The notes: generated by a model from the sequence alone, not told the origin. Counted from the stretch's first letter, positions 14,042 to 21,545 are shown. The stretch is 21,545 bases of DNA from Chloroflexota bacterium (GCA_012798185.1 JAAZNS010000282.1:1-21545), one strand, 5' to 3'. Made by a program: numbers and translations.

Positions 14042-17000
14042 ATGGAATTATCCCATTATTTGCCTTCCGCTTCAGGGGCGGAAGGCATTGTTGTCTATGA
14101 CGCCCTTGAGCAGATTCAAGATGGTTTTATTTACCTTGATTCGAGATGGCATATTGTTTATGCCAATCGAATTGCTGCTCAATTATTGGGTGAAAAACCT
14201 GAAAATCTGGTTGGCAAAGAAATTTTGACAAATACCCGGATGAAGGCGTTTCCGAATTTCAGGAGCACATGCCAGGAGGTATGCGAAACGCAGACTCTCT
14301 TAACTTTCGAGGAATTCAATCCTTTAAAATTATGCTGGTATGAATATCGTCTTCACCCTATTAAAGACGGGCTCTTTATCGTTATTCAGGATATTACAAA
14401 CCGAAAGGAATCGGAAAATTCCCTCCTGGAAAATCTGCAGCAGTACCATAATATTATCAATACTTCGATTGAGGGGATTTGGATTTTAGACGACCGCTTC
14501 GTTACGAAATTTGTCAACCAAAAATTAGCAGAAATGTTCGGATATCAGCCACAAGAAATGATTGGTCATCGCGTGGAAGATTTTCTCTTCGAAGAAGATT
14601 GGAAAGACCATAAGAAGCGTATGAAAAACCGAAGAAAAGGAATATCCGAACATTATGAACGCCGCTTTCGCCGTCAAGATGGCAGCGAGTTATGGGTCAT
14701 TATATCTGCAACGCCAATGCTGGACGAAAACGGCGTTTTCCAAGGCGCGTTTGCTATGTTTTCTGATATCACCGACAGAAAATTGGCAGAGCAGGCTCTT
14801 GAAAAACAACAGCAACTGTTTAACGCGATGAGTCAAATTGCAAAAATCGGCGCATGGGAAATCGATACAGATACACTTAAGGCAACATGGACGGAAGAGA
14901 CCGCCAGAATACATGATTTAAATCCTGAAGATGAAACCAATATCGAGAGCGAATTAAATTTTTTCGCCGGTGATTCTAGAAATATTTTCAGTGAAGCCCT
15001 GAAGGAAGCCCTCGATCATGGCATCCCTTACGATATTGAATTAAAGTTAAAAACTGCCAAGGGAAATCACAAGTGGGTTCGCACCGTCGGTAAGCCATTG
15101 AAACAAAACGGGAGAGTAGCGAAGGTACAGGGTATTTTTCAAGATATTACTGAACGAAAAAAATTTGAAGAGGTCATCCAGCAATCGAATTTATTCCTTA
15201 ACAGCATTATCGATCAAAGCCCCATTGCCATGTGGATTTCAGATTCGAAGGGCACGCTAATCAGGGTGAATCCGGCGCTTTGTAAACTTCTCAATATCAC
15301 ACCGGAGGAAGTGATTGGTAAATACAATATTTTCGAAGATAATATTATCATCGAGCAAAATCTGATATCACTTGTAAAACAAGTATATAAAGAGGGAAAA
15401 ACGGTACGATTTGCTCTCCGCTATGATTCTTCGCAATTGAAATCAATTCCGATCGAAAAATTTGCTTTTGTAATTTTGGATGTGACGATATTTCCCATAA
15501 AAGATATCAATGGGGGTATTACCAATGCTGTAATTCAACTCAACAACATCACTGAACGGAAAATTGCTGAAGATGCTCTCCGGCAGAGCGAATTTAAATT
15601 CCGCAAATTCGTGGAAGAAGCAAGCGTGGGAATAATATTAATCGATGAGAAGGGCCAAATTATCGAGTGGAACCGCGCCATGGTCGAATTGACCGGTTAT
15701 CCGCGCAGCCAGATCTTATATACACCCTGTTGGGATTTACATTGGCATTTAATTCCAGAAGAACAACGAAAAGAAGTGACAATCCCTGCGATAAAATCCC
15801 AAATTTTAGAGGCATTAAGAGCTGGCGAGGCTCCATTCTTGAATCAACCCATTGAAATGGCGATCAAAAATGCCAATGGTGAAATTCGATATCTTTTACA
15901 GTCTGTTTTTCCAATAAAATTCGAACACGGATTTTGGCTTGGCATCATCACTCGCGATGTTACAGTTCGAAAAATGGCAGAGGAAAAGCTGCGTCAGTCG
16001 GAAGATAAATTTTCCAAAGCCTTTCAAGCCAGCCCCAATTTACTCGTCATTACCCACCTTTCCGATGGCAAGATCATCGAAGTCAATAATGTGTTTATCA
16101 ATCGTTTAGGATATTCACGTGAAGAAGTCATCGGACACACCTCATCGGAATTGAATTTATGGGCTGACAGAGTACAGCTGCGAGAGTATCTTAATACATT
16201 AAAAACGCAAGCCCATGTACGGGAAATGGAGGTTCGATTTGTAGATAAATCGGGCAATATATTAGATTGCTTACTATCTGGGGATATCATTTTATTAGAC
16301 AATGAACCCTGCATCATATCGACCATTCTGGATATTACTGAACGGAAACAACAGGAAATGCAAATCGAGCGCCAGTTGCAGAGGCTGGCTGCACTGCGCA
16401 GTATAGATACTGCGATCACTTCCAGTTTCGACCTGCGGGTTACCCTGCGTATTCTTCTCGATCAAGTGACGACCCAATTGAATATCGATGCTGCACTCGT
16501 GTTGACATATGATCCTAACCTGAATATATTAGAATGTGTTGCTCAGCGCGGTTTCCACAATAACAGTATATTGAGACAACAATTTCAATTGAATGAGGAC
16601 CTGGCAAGTCAAGTGGTGCTCGAGCGCCGTTTAATATGTATTCCCGATTTACTCCAGGAAGAACACCCATTTGCGTTCGTAAAATTCGTCAACAACGAAG
16701 ATTTCTCGGCATATTTCGCTGCGCCGCTTGTTGTTAAAGGATTGGTAAAAGGCGTTTTGGAAGTTTTCCATCGTACTCCGCTGCATCCTGATCCGGAATG
16801 GCTGGATTTCTTTGAAACGATTGCCGGGCAGACTGCTATTGCCATCGACAATGCTGAGCTTTTTCAGGGATTACAGCGTTCGAATGCCGAATTAATTCTG
16901 GCATATAATGAGACCTTGGAGGGATGGTCGACTGCGCTTGATCTGCGCGATAGGGAAACAGAAGGGCACAGCCAGCGGGTGGTCGAATTGACTATCCAAT

Positions 17001-17482
17001 TAGCGAAGGCAATGGGAGTTAAAGAATCTGAATTGGTGCATATCCGCCGCGGTGCATTATTGCACGATATTGGGAAAATGGGCGTACCCGATTCGATCTT
17101 ACTCAAACCCGGCACATTGACCGAAGAGGAATGGCGTATAAAACTCAAACATCCTGAATATGCTTATCAGATGCTTTCTCCCATAGCATATTTGCGGCAG
17201 GCATTAGACATTCCCTATTGCCATCATGAAAAATGGGATGGTACGGGGTATCCCCGCGGCTTAAAAGAAGAGCAAATTCCTCTTGCTGCACGGATATTTG
17301 CTTTGGTGGATGTTTGGGATGCCCTGCGTTCGCATCGCCCGTACCGCCCTGCGTGGAGTGATGATGAGGCATTGAATTATATTCGAGAGCAAAGCGGGCT
17401 CCATTTCGACCCGGCAGTGGTGGATGCCTTTTTTGACTTGTTGCCTTCGATCATGGAGATTGAAGCGCGTATTTCATCGTAA
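14042..17482 (+). CDS. Six-PAS, GAF, HD-GYP cyclic-di-GMP phosphodiesterase
   Basis: A 1146-residue cytoplasmic signalling enzyme with no signal peptide or membrane segment. Six PAS-type sensor modules run from about residue 15 to 780. Five of their ends are marked by a D-I-T-x-R-K type PAC motif (DITNRK, DITDRK, DITERK, NITERK, DITERK), with DVTVRK closing one PAS. A short coiled coil leads to a GAF domain (about 795-945) and then the HD-GYP domain (about 960-1140). The metal-binding HD is at H1008-D1009 (LLHDIGKMG), and the defining HHEKWDGTGYP motif has GYP at 1069-1071, followed by the usual ARIFALVDVWDAL. It is expected to hydrolyse c-di-GMP, and perhaps cGAMP as some HD-GYP enzymes do. 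ATG 14042 follows GGAG by 6 bases; the in-frame TTG 14030 overlaps that site. Confidence 0.92.
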   Translation: MELSHYLPSASGAEGIVVYDALEQIQDGFIYLDSRWHIVYANRIAAQLLGEKPENLVGKEILTNTRMKAFPNFRSTCQEVCETQTLLTFEEFNPLKLCWYEYRLHPIKDGLFIVIQDITNRKESENSLLENLQQYHNIINTSIEGIWILDDRFVTKFVNQKLAEMFGYQPQEMIGHRVEDFLFEEDWKDHKKRMKNRRKGISEHYERRFRRQDGSELWVIISATPMLDENGVFQGAFAMFSDITDRKLAEQALEKQQQLFNAMSQIAKIGAWEIDTDTLKATWTEETARIHDLNPEDETNIESELNFFAGDSRNIFSEALKEALDHGIPYDIELKLKTAKGNHKWVRTVGKPLKQNGRVAKVQGIFQDITERKKFEEVIQQSNLFLNSIIDQSPIAMWISDSKGTLIRVNPALCKLLNITPEEVIGKYNIFEDNIIIEQNLISLVKQVYKEGKTVRFALRYDSSQLKSIPIEKFAFVILDVTIFPIKDINGGITNAVIQLNNITERKIAEDALRQSEFKFRKFVEEASVGIILIDEKGQIIEWNRAMVELTGYPRSQILYTPCWDLHWHLIPEEQRKEVTIPAIKSQILEALRAGEAPFLNQPIEMAIKNANGEIRYLLQSVFPIKFEHGFWLGIITRDVTVRKMAEEKLRQSEDKFSKAFQASPNLLVITHLSDGKIIEVNNVFINRLGYSREEVIGHTSSELNLWADRVQLREYLNTLKTQAHVREMEVRFVDKSGNILDCLLSGDIILLDNEPCIISTILDITERKQQEMQIERQLQRLAALRSIDTAITSSFDLRVTLRILLDQVTTQLNIDAALVLTYDPNLNILECVAQRGFHNNSILRQQFQLNEDLASQVVLERRLICIPDLLQEEHPFAFVKFVNNEDFSAYFAAPLVVKGLVKGVLEVFHRTPLHPDPEWLDFFETIAGQTAIAIDNAELFQGLQRSNAELILAYNETLEGWSTALDLRDRETEGHSQRVVELTIQLAKAMGVKESELVHIRRGALLHDIGKMGVPDSILLKPGTLTEEEWRIKLKHPEYAYQMLSPIAYLRQALDIPYCHHEKWDGTGYPRGLKEEQIPLAARIFALVDVWDALRSHRPYRPAWSDDEALNYIREQSGLHFDPAVVDAFFDLLPSIMEIEARISS

Positions 17483-17499
17483 ATCTTCGTAATCCTGCG

Positions 17500-17525
17500 A
17501 AAACTCCATTAACGCGGGGTTTTTT
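17500..17525 (+). terminator. Intrinsic terminator after the HD-GYP gene
   Basis: AAAACTCC (17500-17507) pairs with GGGGTTTT (17516-17523), with one G-T pair and an 8-base loop. The T run is 17520-17525. It lies 18 bases after the stop codon. Confidence 0.75.
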
Positions 17526-17535
17526 AATCATTACC

Positions 17536-17546
17536 TAAGCAGTTAC
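17536..17546 (+). repeat. Dispersed 11-mer TAAGCAGTTAC, copy A
   Basis: An intergenic motif of form TRAGYAGTTAC found four times near 17.5-20.1 kb. This copy follows the HD-GYP terminator by 10 bases. Confidence 0.4.
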
Positions 17547-17581
17547 GAATTACCCTGTTAATATCCGGCTATAATTAAACC

Positions 17582-19291
17582 ATGCGGCGGAATATGGTAG
17601 TTTTTATCCTGGGGGCATTTGTTTTAATTGCCTGTCAGGCGGTAATTCAGACATCTAAAAATTATGCGGTTGATGGTCAGCCAACTTCTTCAATAACACC
17701 ATCCTTTACCTATCCAGCCGAAACAATTTTCCCTACACCACCTGCGGCTATATCATCTGAAACACCAACCTCAATTCCGGAAAAACCCTGCAAAGTCATC
17801 TTTCACCCGGATAATGGTTTATATGTGGGAGATCAGGTGAGTATCGAGGTACTTGCACCAAAAAACAAGCATTTGAACGATAATCTGGTGCAGATCAGTG
17901 TACTTTCTCCGGTTTCGGTGACTCTTCCGACAGCAAAAATATCCCCCTTTGGTCTTGGTGAGCGTTATGAAGCGAACCTCACCTGGGCTTGGGATACGAG
18001 AGGATTATCCCCTGGCGACTATACATTGAATTTTTCCGTGCAGCCCTATGGAAAGGTATGGACGGAAACAGTCTCTCTGCAGCCAGCCGAGGATCTGCCA
18101 GTCAATGAAATTGGCGCACATTGGACAACGGAAGAAAGTGATTGTTGCCTTGTTTACTATATAACCAATACTGCCTCCGCCCGGGATATCGGTAAGCTAC
18201 TTGATCTACTGGATGAACAGGCAGAAATTGTCAGCCGTCAAATGCAGGCAGAATTTAGCATGCCGGTAACTGTGGCTTTTATTCCCCGCGTTTTAGGGCA
18301 TGGCGGTTTTACCGCTTCCGAGATATCTGTCTCTTATCTAGACCGCAATTACACCGGTGATGCCATTGCGATGATCCTGCGCCATGAGATGGTACATCTC
18401 ATGGATAATCAACTTGGCGGCAATCTACGTCCCACCATGTTGGTCGAAGGTCTGGCAGTATACATCAGCGGCGGACACTTCAAGCCCGAACCGCTTTTAT
18501 CACGCGCAGCTGCACTGCTTGATCACGAGTTATACATTCCATTAAGTCAATTAATTGACGATTTTTATAAAACGCAGCACGAAACTGGGTATCTGGAAGC
18601 AGGCGCATTGGTGCAATTTATGGTGGAAAAATATGGCTGGCATGACTTTTCGTCGTTCTATCGCGATATACACCCCGCGCCAAATGAAGGGAAACAGTCC
18701 GCCGCAATCGATATTGCCCTGCAAAAGCATTTTAAATTATCTTTGGACGATCTGGAACAGGAATTTATTACCACCTTGCGTTCACAAAAAGCCCCGCCAG
18801 ATTCAATCGTAGAAATTCAACGCACGGTTGCGTATTATGATACTGTTCGCCGGTATCAGAAAATGCTCGATAATTCAGCTTATTTTTTGAATGCCTGGAT
18901 TTTAAACGGGAAAGAGATGCGCCAGCGCGGCATCGTAGCCGATTATATGCGCCACCCCAATGATTTGATCAACCTAGTGCTGGAAACGATGCTGCAAGAC
19001 GCTGGAGAAAACTTGCACAATTCAGATTATGCTAAAGCCGATCAGTTGATTTCCTCAGTAAAATGGGCACTAGATGCTGTGGAACGCGGTGAAGCCGATC
19101 CGTTTTCTGTCTCCCGGCAGGTAAAAGATGTGTATACGGTTATTCAAATTATTACCAGGATGGGTTTCGAACCGCAGCGTGTTCAATGGAATGAAGACCG
19201 CATTCAGGTATGGGCTTCGCAAAGCGGAATGCTGCTGCAAGAATTTGCATTTTTACCTGAAGGCAGCACTTGGGTCTTGGCAGCTGAATAA
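17582..19291 (+). CDS. Gluzincin-type zinc metallopeptidase, predicted lipoprotein
   Basis: A 569-residue protein. The N-terminus is a lipoprotein signal with the lipobox LIAC (Cys18), then a Ser/Thr/Pro-rich linker to about residue 65, so it should be anchored on the outer face of the membrane. Residues 70-170 look like a beta-sandwich with ligand-like repeats. The catalytic part has the zinc motif H268-E-M-V-H272 and, 17 residues on, E289 in LVEGLAVY, the HExxH...E arrangement of gluzincins (peptidase MA-like family). A helical C-terminal half follows. ATG 17582 gives the signal peptide directly. No partner gene is obvious: the neighbours are an HD-GYP enzyme behind a terminator and a convergent FHA gene. 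Substrate unknown; cell-surface protein processing is a guess. Confidence 0.82.
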   Translation: MRRNMVVFILGAFVLIACQAVIQTSKNYAVDGQPTSSITPSFTYPAETIFPTPPAAISSETPTSIPEKPCKVIFHPDNGLYVGDQVSIEVLAPKNKHLNDNLVQISVLSPVSVTLPTAKISPFGLGERYEANLTWAWDTRGLSPGDYTLNFSVQPYGKVWTETVSLQPAEDLPVNEIGAHWTTEESDCCLVYYITNTASARDIGKLLDLLDEQAEIVSRQMQAEFSMPVTVAFIPRVLGHGGFTASEISVSYLDRNYTGDAIAMILRHEMVHLMDNQLGGNLRPTMLVEGLAVYISGGHFKPEPLLSRAAALLDHELYIPLSQLIDDFYKTQHETGYLEAGALVQFMVEKYGWHDFSSFYRDIHPAPNEGKQSAAIDIALQKHFKLSLDDLEQEFITTLRSQKAPPDSIVEIQRTVAYYDTVRRYQKMLDNSAYFLNAWILNGKEMRQRGIVADYMRHPNDLINLVLETMLQDAGENLHNSDYAKADQLISSVKWALDAVERGEADPFSVSRQVKDVYTVIQIITRMGFEPQRVQWNEDRIQVWASQSGMLLQEFAFLPEGSTWVLAAE

Positions 19292-19292
19292 T

Positions 19293-19314
19293 AAAACGCT
19301 ATTTCGGGGTTTTT
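19293..19314 (+). terminator. Weak intrinsic terminator after the metallopeptidase gene
   Basis: AAAAC (19293-19297) can pair with GTTTT (19309-19313), with an imperfect extension inside, and ends in a T run (19310-19314). It resembles the stronger hairpin at 17500-17525. The stem is short, so confidence is low. Confidence 0.4.
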
Positions 19315-19325
19315 ATACCCTAGCT

Positions 19326-19336
19326 TAAGCAGTTAC
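19326..19336 (+). repeat. Dispersed 11-mer TAAGCAGTTAC, copy B
   Basis: Identical to copy A and in the same orientation, again about 12 bases after a terminator, so A and B flank the metallopeptidase gene. With its right flank this copy forms a TAAG...CTTA inverted repeat (19326-19339). It lies against the stop of the convergent FHA gene. Confidence 0.4.
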
Positions 19337-19960
19337 TTATGGGCAATAGAATATGGTGTTGAAGGGTGGCGTGCAATACAGGTTCATAGCATCGAAGACG
19401 AAACCACCGGCAACTGCCATCAGGCACAAAACCACCAAACAACCACAGCCAATCCACAGCCATGTTTTTTTGGCGGGCTTTTCTTCTGGTGTAAAATCGG
19501 TGTATGCCGATAGATCGGCTGGGCTGGCAGGAATTTGTCCTGCATAAACCTGAGGAGACGATTGATCACCTGCCTGGCGTGGTGGGGGATAGGCTGCAGC
19601 TGGGGCTGGAGCAGGCGTATAGGCAGGGGTGGTGGCAACGGTAGCGTCGGCATCATAGGCATTTTGGAAAATGAGGCTGACATTTTCTCCAAGCATGACC
19701 ATTTCCCCGGGGCGAAGTACATGAGGTCCAATCAGGCGCTGTCCGTTGACAAAGGTTCCGTTGGTGGATCCCATATCTTCCAATATGAATCCATCAGCCT
19801 GCAATAATAAGCGGGCGTGTTTTCGTGAGACTTCGACATCGCTGATGACAATATCGTTGCTGATGTCTCTGCCAATGGTCAGTTCATTATTCCCCAGCTC
19901 GAACACTTTTCCAGGGATTGGTCCTGTGCGCATTACCAGCTGATAAGATTGTGCTGCCAT
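19337..19960 (-). CDS. FHA-domain protein with Pro/Ala linker and C-terminal membrane segment
   Basis: This 207-residue protein has an N-terminal forkhead-associated domain (about residues 5-100) with all the phosphothreonine-binding signatures: IGRDISNDIVI, the S-R-K-H core (VSRKHARL), and GSTNGTFVNG. A proline/alanine-rich linker (about 108-160) follows, then one strongly hydrophobic segment (TWLWIGCGCLVVLCLMAVAGGFVF, about 166-189, with three Cys) and a short tail with two Cys. The FHA domain would be cytoplasmic and read Ser/Thr phosphorylation at the membrane; the tail would be outside. No kinase gene is in view. ATG 19960 has AGGAGG 6 bases upstream. A consensus promoter and a palindrome over its expected start precede the gene on the minus strand. 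Confidence 0.9.
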   Translation of the reverse strand: MAAQSYQLVMRTGPIPGKVFELGNNELTIGRDISNDIVISDVEVSRKHARLLLQADGFILEDMGSTNGTFVNGQRLIGPHVLRPGEMVMLGENVSLIFQNAYDADATVATTPAYTPAPAPAAAYPPPRQAGDQSSPQVYAGQIPASPADLSAYTDFTPEEKPAKKTWLWIGCGCLVVLCLMAVAGGFVFDAMNLYCTPPFNTIFYCP

Positions 19961-19990
19961 GGATTCCTCCTAACAATTCAAACCTTCCCC

Positions 19991-20001
19991 GTAACTGCTC
20001 A
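19991..20001 (-). repeat. Dispersed 11-mer, copy C (TGAGCAGTTAC on minus strand)
   Basis: It lies in the leader of the FHA gene. Together with copy D (20038-20048), in the opposite orientation, it can form a hairpin: GTAACTGCTCA pairs with TGAGTAGTTAC through ten normal pairs and one G-T. Confidence 0.4.
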
Positions 20002-20035
20002 AGCAATGGTTGAAATTCATAAACTACCTAAGCTG

Positions 20036-20053
20036 GCTGAGTAGTTACTCTTT
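20036..20053. promoter_or_regulatory. Candidate operator at the FHA promoter (also repeat copy D)
   Basis: The perfect palindrome GAGTAGTTACTC (20039-20050) sits just after the minus-strand -10 box, over the expected transcription start of the FHA gene, the same placement as at tetR. The 18-base site matches the 667-684 palindrome at 13 positions. It also contains the TGAGTAGTTAC dispersed motif, so it may be a repeat rather than an operator. Confidence 0.5.
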
Positions 20054-20058
20054 CCCAT

Positions 20059-20087
20059 AGTGTACTGAGTTTTGAGCAAAGTGTCAA
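20059..20087 (-). promoter_or_regulatory. Sigma-70 promoter of the FHA gene
   Basis: On the minus strand: TTGACA (20087-20082), 17-base spacer, TACACT (20064-20059). Expected start is near 20052, giving a leader of about 90 bases that contains repeats C and D. Confidence 0.7.
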
Positions 20088-20123
20088 ATAGCACCTGGGA
20101 AAAATCATCAGATTACTTCGCAA

Positions 20124-20163
20124 AAAAGTATACTGCTTTATTACTATTTTCGGGTATACTTTT
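20124..20163. promoter_or_regulatory. 10-bp inverted repeat directly upstream of the MntP-like gene
   Basis: AAAAGTATAC (20124-20133) and GTATACTTTT (20154-20163) are exact reverse complements around a 20-base spacer, ending 11 bases before the start codon. Each arm holds GTATAC, itself a palindrome. It could be a pair of repressor sites or an RNA hairpin near the ribosome site. It does not resemble a yybP-ykoY manganese riboswitch. Confidence 0.45.
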
Positions 20164-20174
20164 GGGGTTTGGAT

Positions 20175-20738
20175 ATGGACTTTTTAACAACATTCTTAAT
20201 TGCCATTGGATTGGCAATGGACGTGTTTGCAGTTTCTCTGGGCATCGGCACCATCCAGGGGAATCACACACCGCGTTCTATATTTCGGCTCTCGTTTCAT
20301 TTTGGGCTGTTTCAGGGGCTCATGACTTTTCTGGGTTGGCTGGCGGGGAGTTCGATTGCCAGCCTGATTTCCAGCTTCGACCATTGGATTGCAGCTGGTT
20401 TATTGGCGTTCGTATCTTTTCGTATGATACGCTCAGGAATTGATCCCAAAGCGGAGGTGTATCACAGCGACCCATCTCGAGGCAGTATGCTGGTGATGTT
20501 GAGTGTTGCTACCAGCATCGATGCATTAGCTGTGGGAATTAGCTTTGCTATGTTGGCTGTGAATATCCTCTCCTCCAGCCTGACCATTGGATTGGTCAGC
20601 TCGACTCTTTCTCTAATTGGGCTGGGATTAGGTCACCGTTTGGGGACGATGTTTGGGAAACGCATGGAAATTCTGGGGGGGTTAATACTCCTGTTCATTG
20701 GTGTACGTATTCTGGTAAGCCATTTATTTTTCCAATGA
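20175..20738 (+). CDS. mntP: MntP-like manganese efflux pump
   Basis: The protein is 187 residues, close to the usual 185-190 for MntP (DUF204). It has about six membrane helices in two repeated halves. The helix-1 motif is IGLAMDVFAVSLGIG, with the intramembrane Asp. The matching second-half motif is LSVATSIDALAVGISFAM, with its conserved Asp. It exports Mn(II) and so protects from manganese overload. ATG 20175 (MDFLTTFLIAIG) is preferred over the in-frame TTG six bases earlier; GGGG at 20164-20167 is a weak ribosome site. A 10-bp inverted repeat lies right upstream. Its 3' end overlaps the convergent ketopantoate reductase gene by 15 bases. Confidence 0.9.
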   Translation: MDFLTTFLIAIGLAMDVFAVSLGIGTIQGNHTPRSIFRLSFHFGLFQGLMTFLGWLAGSSIASLISSFDHWIAAGLLAFVSFRMIRSGIDPKAEVYHSDPSRGSMLVMLSVATSIDALAVGISFAMLAVNILSSSLTIGLVSSTLSLIGLGLGHRLGTMFGKRMEILGGLILLFIGVRILVSHLFFQ

Positions 20739-21545
20739 AGCAAGGGTTCCTCTTGCCTGCAATTCTTGCGGCAGTAAACTGTTGTAAATAAATTCATTCA
20801 CTGGGGTAGGTACGCCCAACTGACGGCCCATGCGCACTACAGCTCCATTTTGAGCTTCCAATTCGGAGGGGTGACCTGTCATGATATCTCGCTGCATAGA
20901 GGCGGTAGTATCGGCGGGTATTTGGTCGATGAAAGCCATTTTCCTGGCAACCACGTCTTGTGGTAATTTTACATTTTTAGCGGCTGCTACGGCAACAATC
21001 TCTCGCATTACCTGCTCGAGCAACTGGCGTGTACCGGGCAGGCTGCGAATAATTCCCACTGGCTGGCGGGTAATGGCACCAATCCCGCTAACCGAAACGA
21101 TGAAAACGAATTTTTCCCACATAGCTGTCTGGATATCTGCCGGAATTTCAGCCTTTACGCCGGCTTTTAGAAAAGCTTTTTGTAATTGTTCTGCGAGAAG
21201 GTTTGGTTTACCATCTATACGGGCAAAGGCAATGTAGGGTTCTACACCCACATGCCGGATCGATCCGGGTTCAGCGATATATGCTGCTATCTGGCATAAC
21301 CCGCCAAGGACAATCTCTTCACCCAAGACTGCTGCTAGTTGCGCTGGGGCATCCACACCATTTTCTAATGGGATAATGATGCTGGTAGGTTTTACCAGCG
21401 GTGCGATTCCATGAGCCGCTTCTGACACCTGCCATGCTTTTACACCAACCAGAACCACATCCACACACCCGATTTGCTGCGGGTCGTCTGTGGCATTTGC
21501 TGGGTAGATAATCGCATCTCCTTTAGGGCTTTCGATCTTCAAACC
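20724..21545 (-). CDS. panE: 2-dehydropantoate 2-reductase (ketopantoate reductase), N-terminus cut by window edge
   Basis: It reduces ketopantoate to pantoate with NADPH, in pantothenate and coenzyme A synthesis. The visible 273 residues begin inside the N-terminal Rossmann domain (GLKIESPKGDA), so the glycine-rich loop lies beyond the right edge. Family landmarks are present: VDVVLVGVKAWQV, IIPLENGVDAP (the 'LQNG' motif), MWEKFVF with the catalytic-type Lys, and HPSELEAQNGAVVRMGRQLGVPTPVNEFIYNSL, close to the TEIDxINGxVVxLG signature. Several paralogues of this family act on other 2-oxo acids, so the physiological role is likely but not certain. The stop codon overlaps the end of the convergent MntP gene by 15 bases. 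Confidence 0.87.
   Translation of the reverse strand, partial: GLKIESPKGDAIIYPANATDDPQQIGCVDVVLVGVKAWQVSEAAHGIAPLVKPTSIIIPLENGVDAPAQLAAVLGEEIVLGGLCQIAAYIAEPGSIRHVGVEPYIAFARIDGKPNLLAEQLQKAFLKAGVKAEIPADIQTAMWEKFVFIVSVSGIGAITRQPVGIIRSLPGTRQLLEQVMREIVAVAAAKNVKLPQDVVARKMAFIDQIPADTTASMQRDIMTGHPSELEAQNGAVVRMGRQLGVPTPVNEFIYNSLLPQELQARGTLASLEK

Noticed and set aside
19980..20170. A yybP-ykoY manganese riboswitch upstream of mntP.
   Set aside because: The conserved loop sequences of that class are not present; only an inverted repeat is seen.
20072..20443. A 123-codon plus-strand frame overlapping the start of the MntP-like gene.
   Set aside because: It is out of frame with the clear MntP membrane protein, shows no family features, and begins in the promoter region of the FHA gene.

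Overview
The window looks like a chromosomal segment of a Chloroflexota bacterium, most likely Anaerolineae. This is inferred from the gene mix and protein style, not from a marker gene: an MglA-like GTPase beside a DUF4388 (PATAN) protein, a PIG-V-like membrane mannosyltransferase, a many-PAS HD-GYP protein, and an FHA protein with a Pro/Ala linker and one membrane segment. GC content is moderate, intergenic regions are AT-rich, and promoters are of ordinary sigma-70 type. There are no rRNA or tRNA genes, insertion sequences, phage genes or CRISPR arrays.

Layout. Positions 1-1338 (minus): an FAD oxidoreductase cut by the left edge and the TetR regulator upstream of it, each with a matching operator palindrome. 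1397-2911 (plus): a DUF4388 protein and an MglA-like GTPase. 2912-3771 has no gene but is dense RNA and regulatory territory. A sigma-70 promoter drives an RNA with three head-to-tail GEMM-I (cyclic dinucleotide) aptamers that ends at a strong terminator with no reading frame of note. A second promoter then drives a TPP riboswitch whose expression platform can hide the Shine-Dalgarno of the next gene. 3772-8609 (plus): a thiamine salvage operon (thiN, then ThiB-, ThiP- and ThiQ-like genes), followed by a PIG-V-like mannosyltransferase. 10058-13709 (plus): adenosine deaminase, a cysteine hydrolase, a thioredoxin-reductase-like flavoprotein without redox cysteines, and an RlmN-like radical SAM protein, the last three overlapping. 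14042-17482 (plus): a 6xPAS-GAF-HD-GYP cyclic-di-GMP phosphodiesterase. 17582-19291 (plus): a gluzincin lipoprotein. 19337-19960 (minus): the FHA protein. 20175-20738 (plus): an MntP-like manganese exporter. 20724-21545 (minus): ketopantoate reductase, cut by the right edge.

Two themes link the genes. The first is cyclic dinucleotide signalling: the HD-GYP enzyme would lower c-di-GMP, the triple aptamer would sense it or a relative, and the DUF4388/GTPase pair is of a kind linked to surface motility and polarity in other phyla. The second is thiamine: TPP feedback on uptake of thiamine and its pyrophosphorylation. The strongest novelty candidates are the triple GEMM RNA, whose first two aptamers carry A and whose third carries G at the ligand-selectivity position, and the hydrolase / flavoprotein / RlmN-like radical SAM operon, whose two redox proteins each lack a cysteine that defines their better-known relatives.
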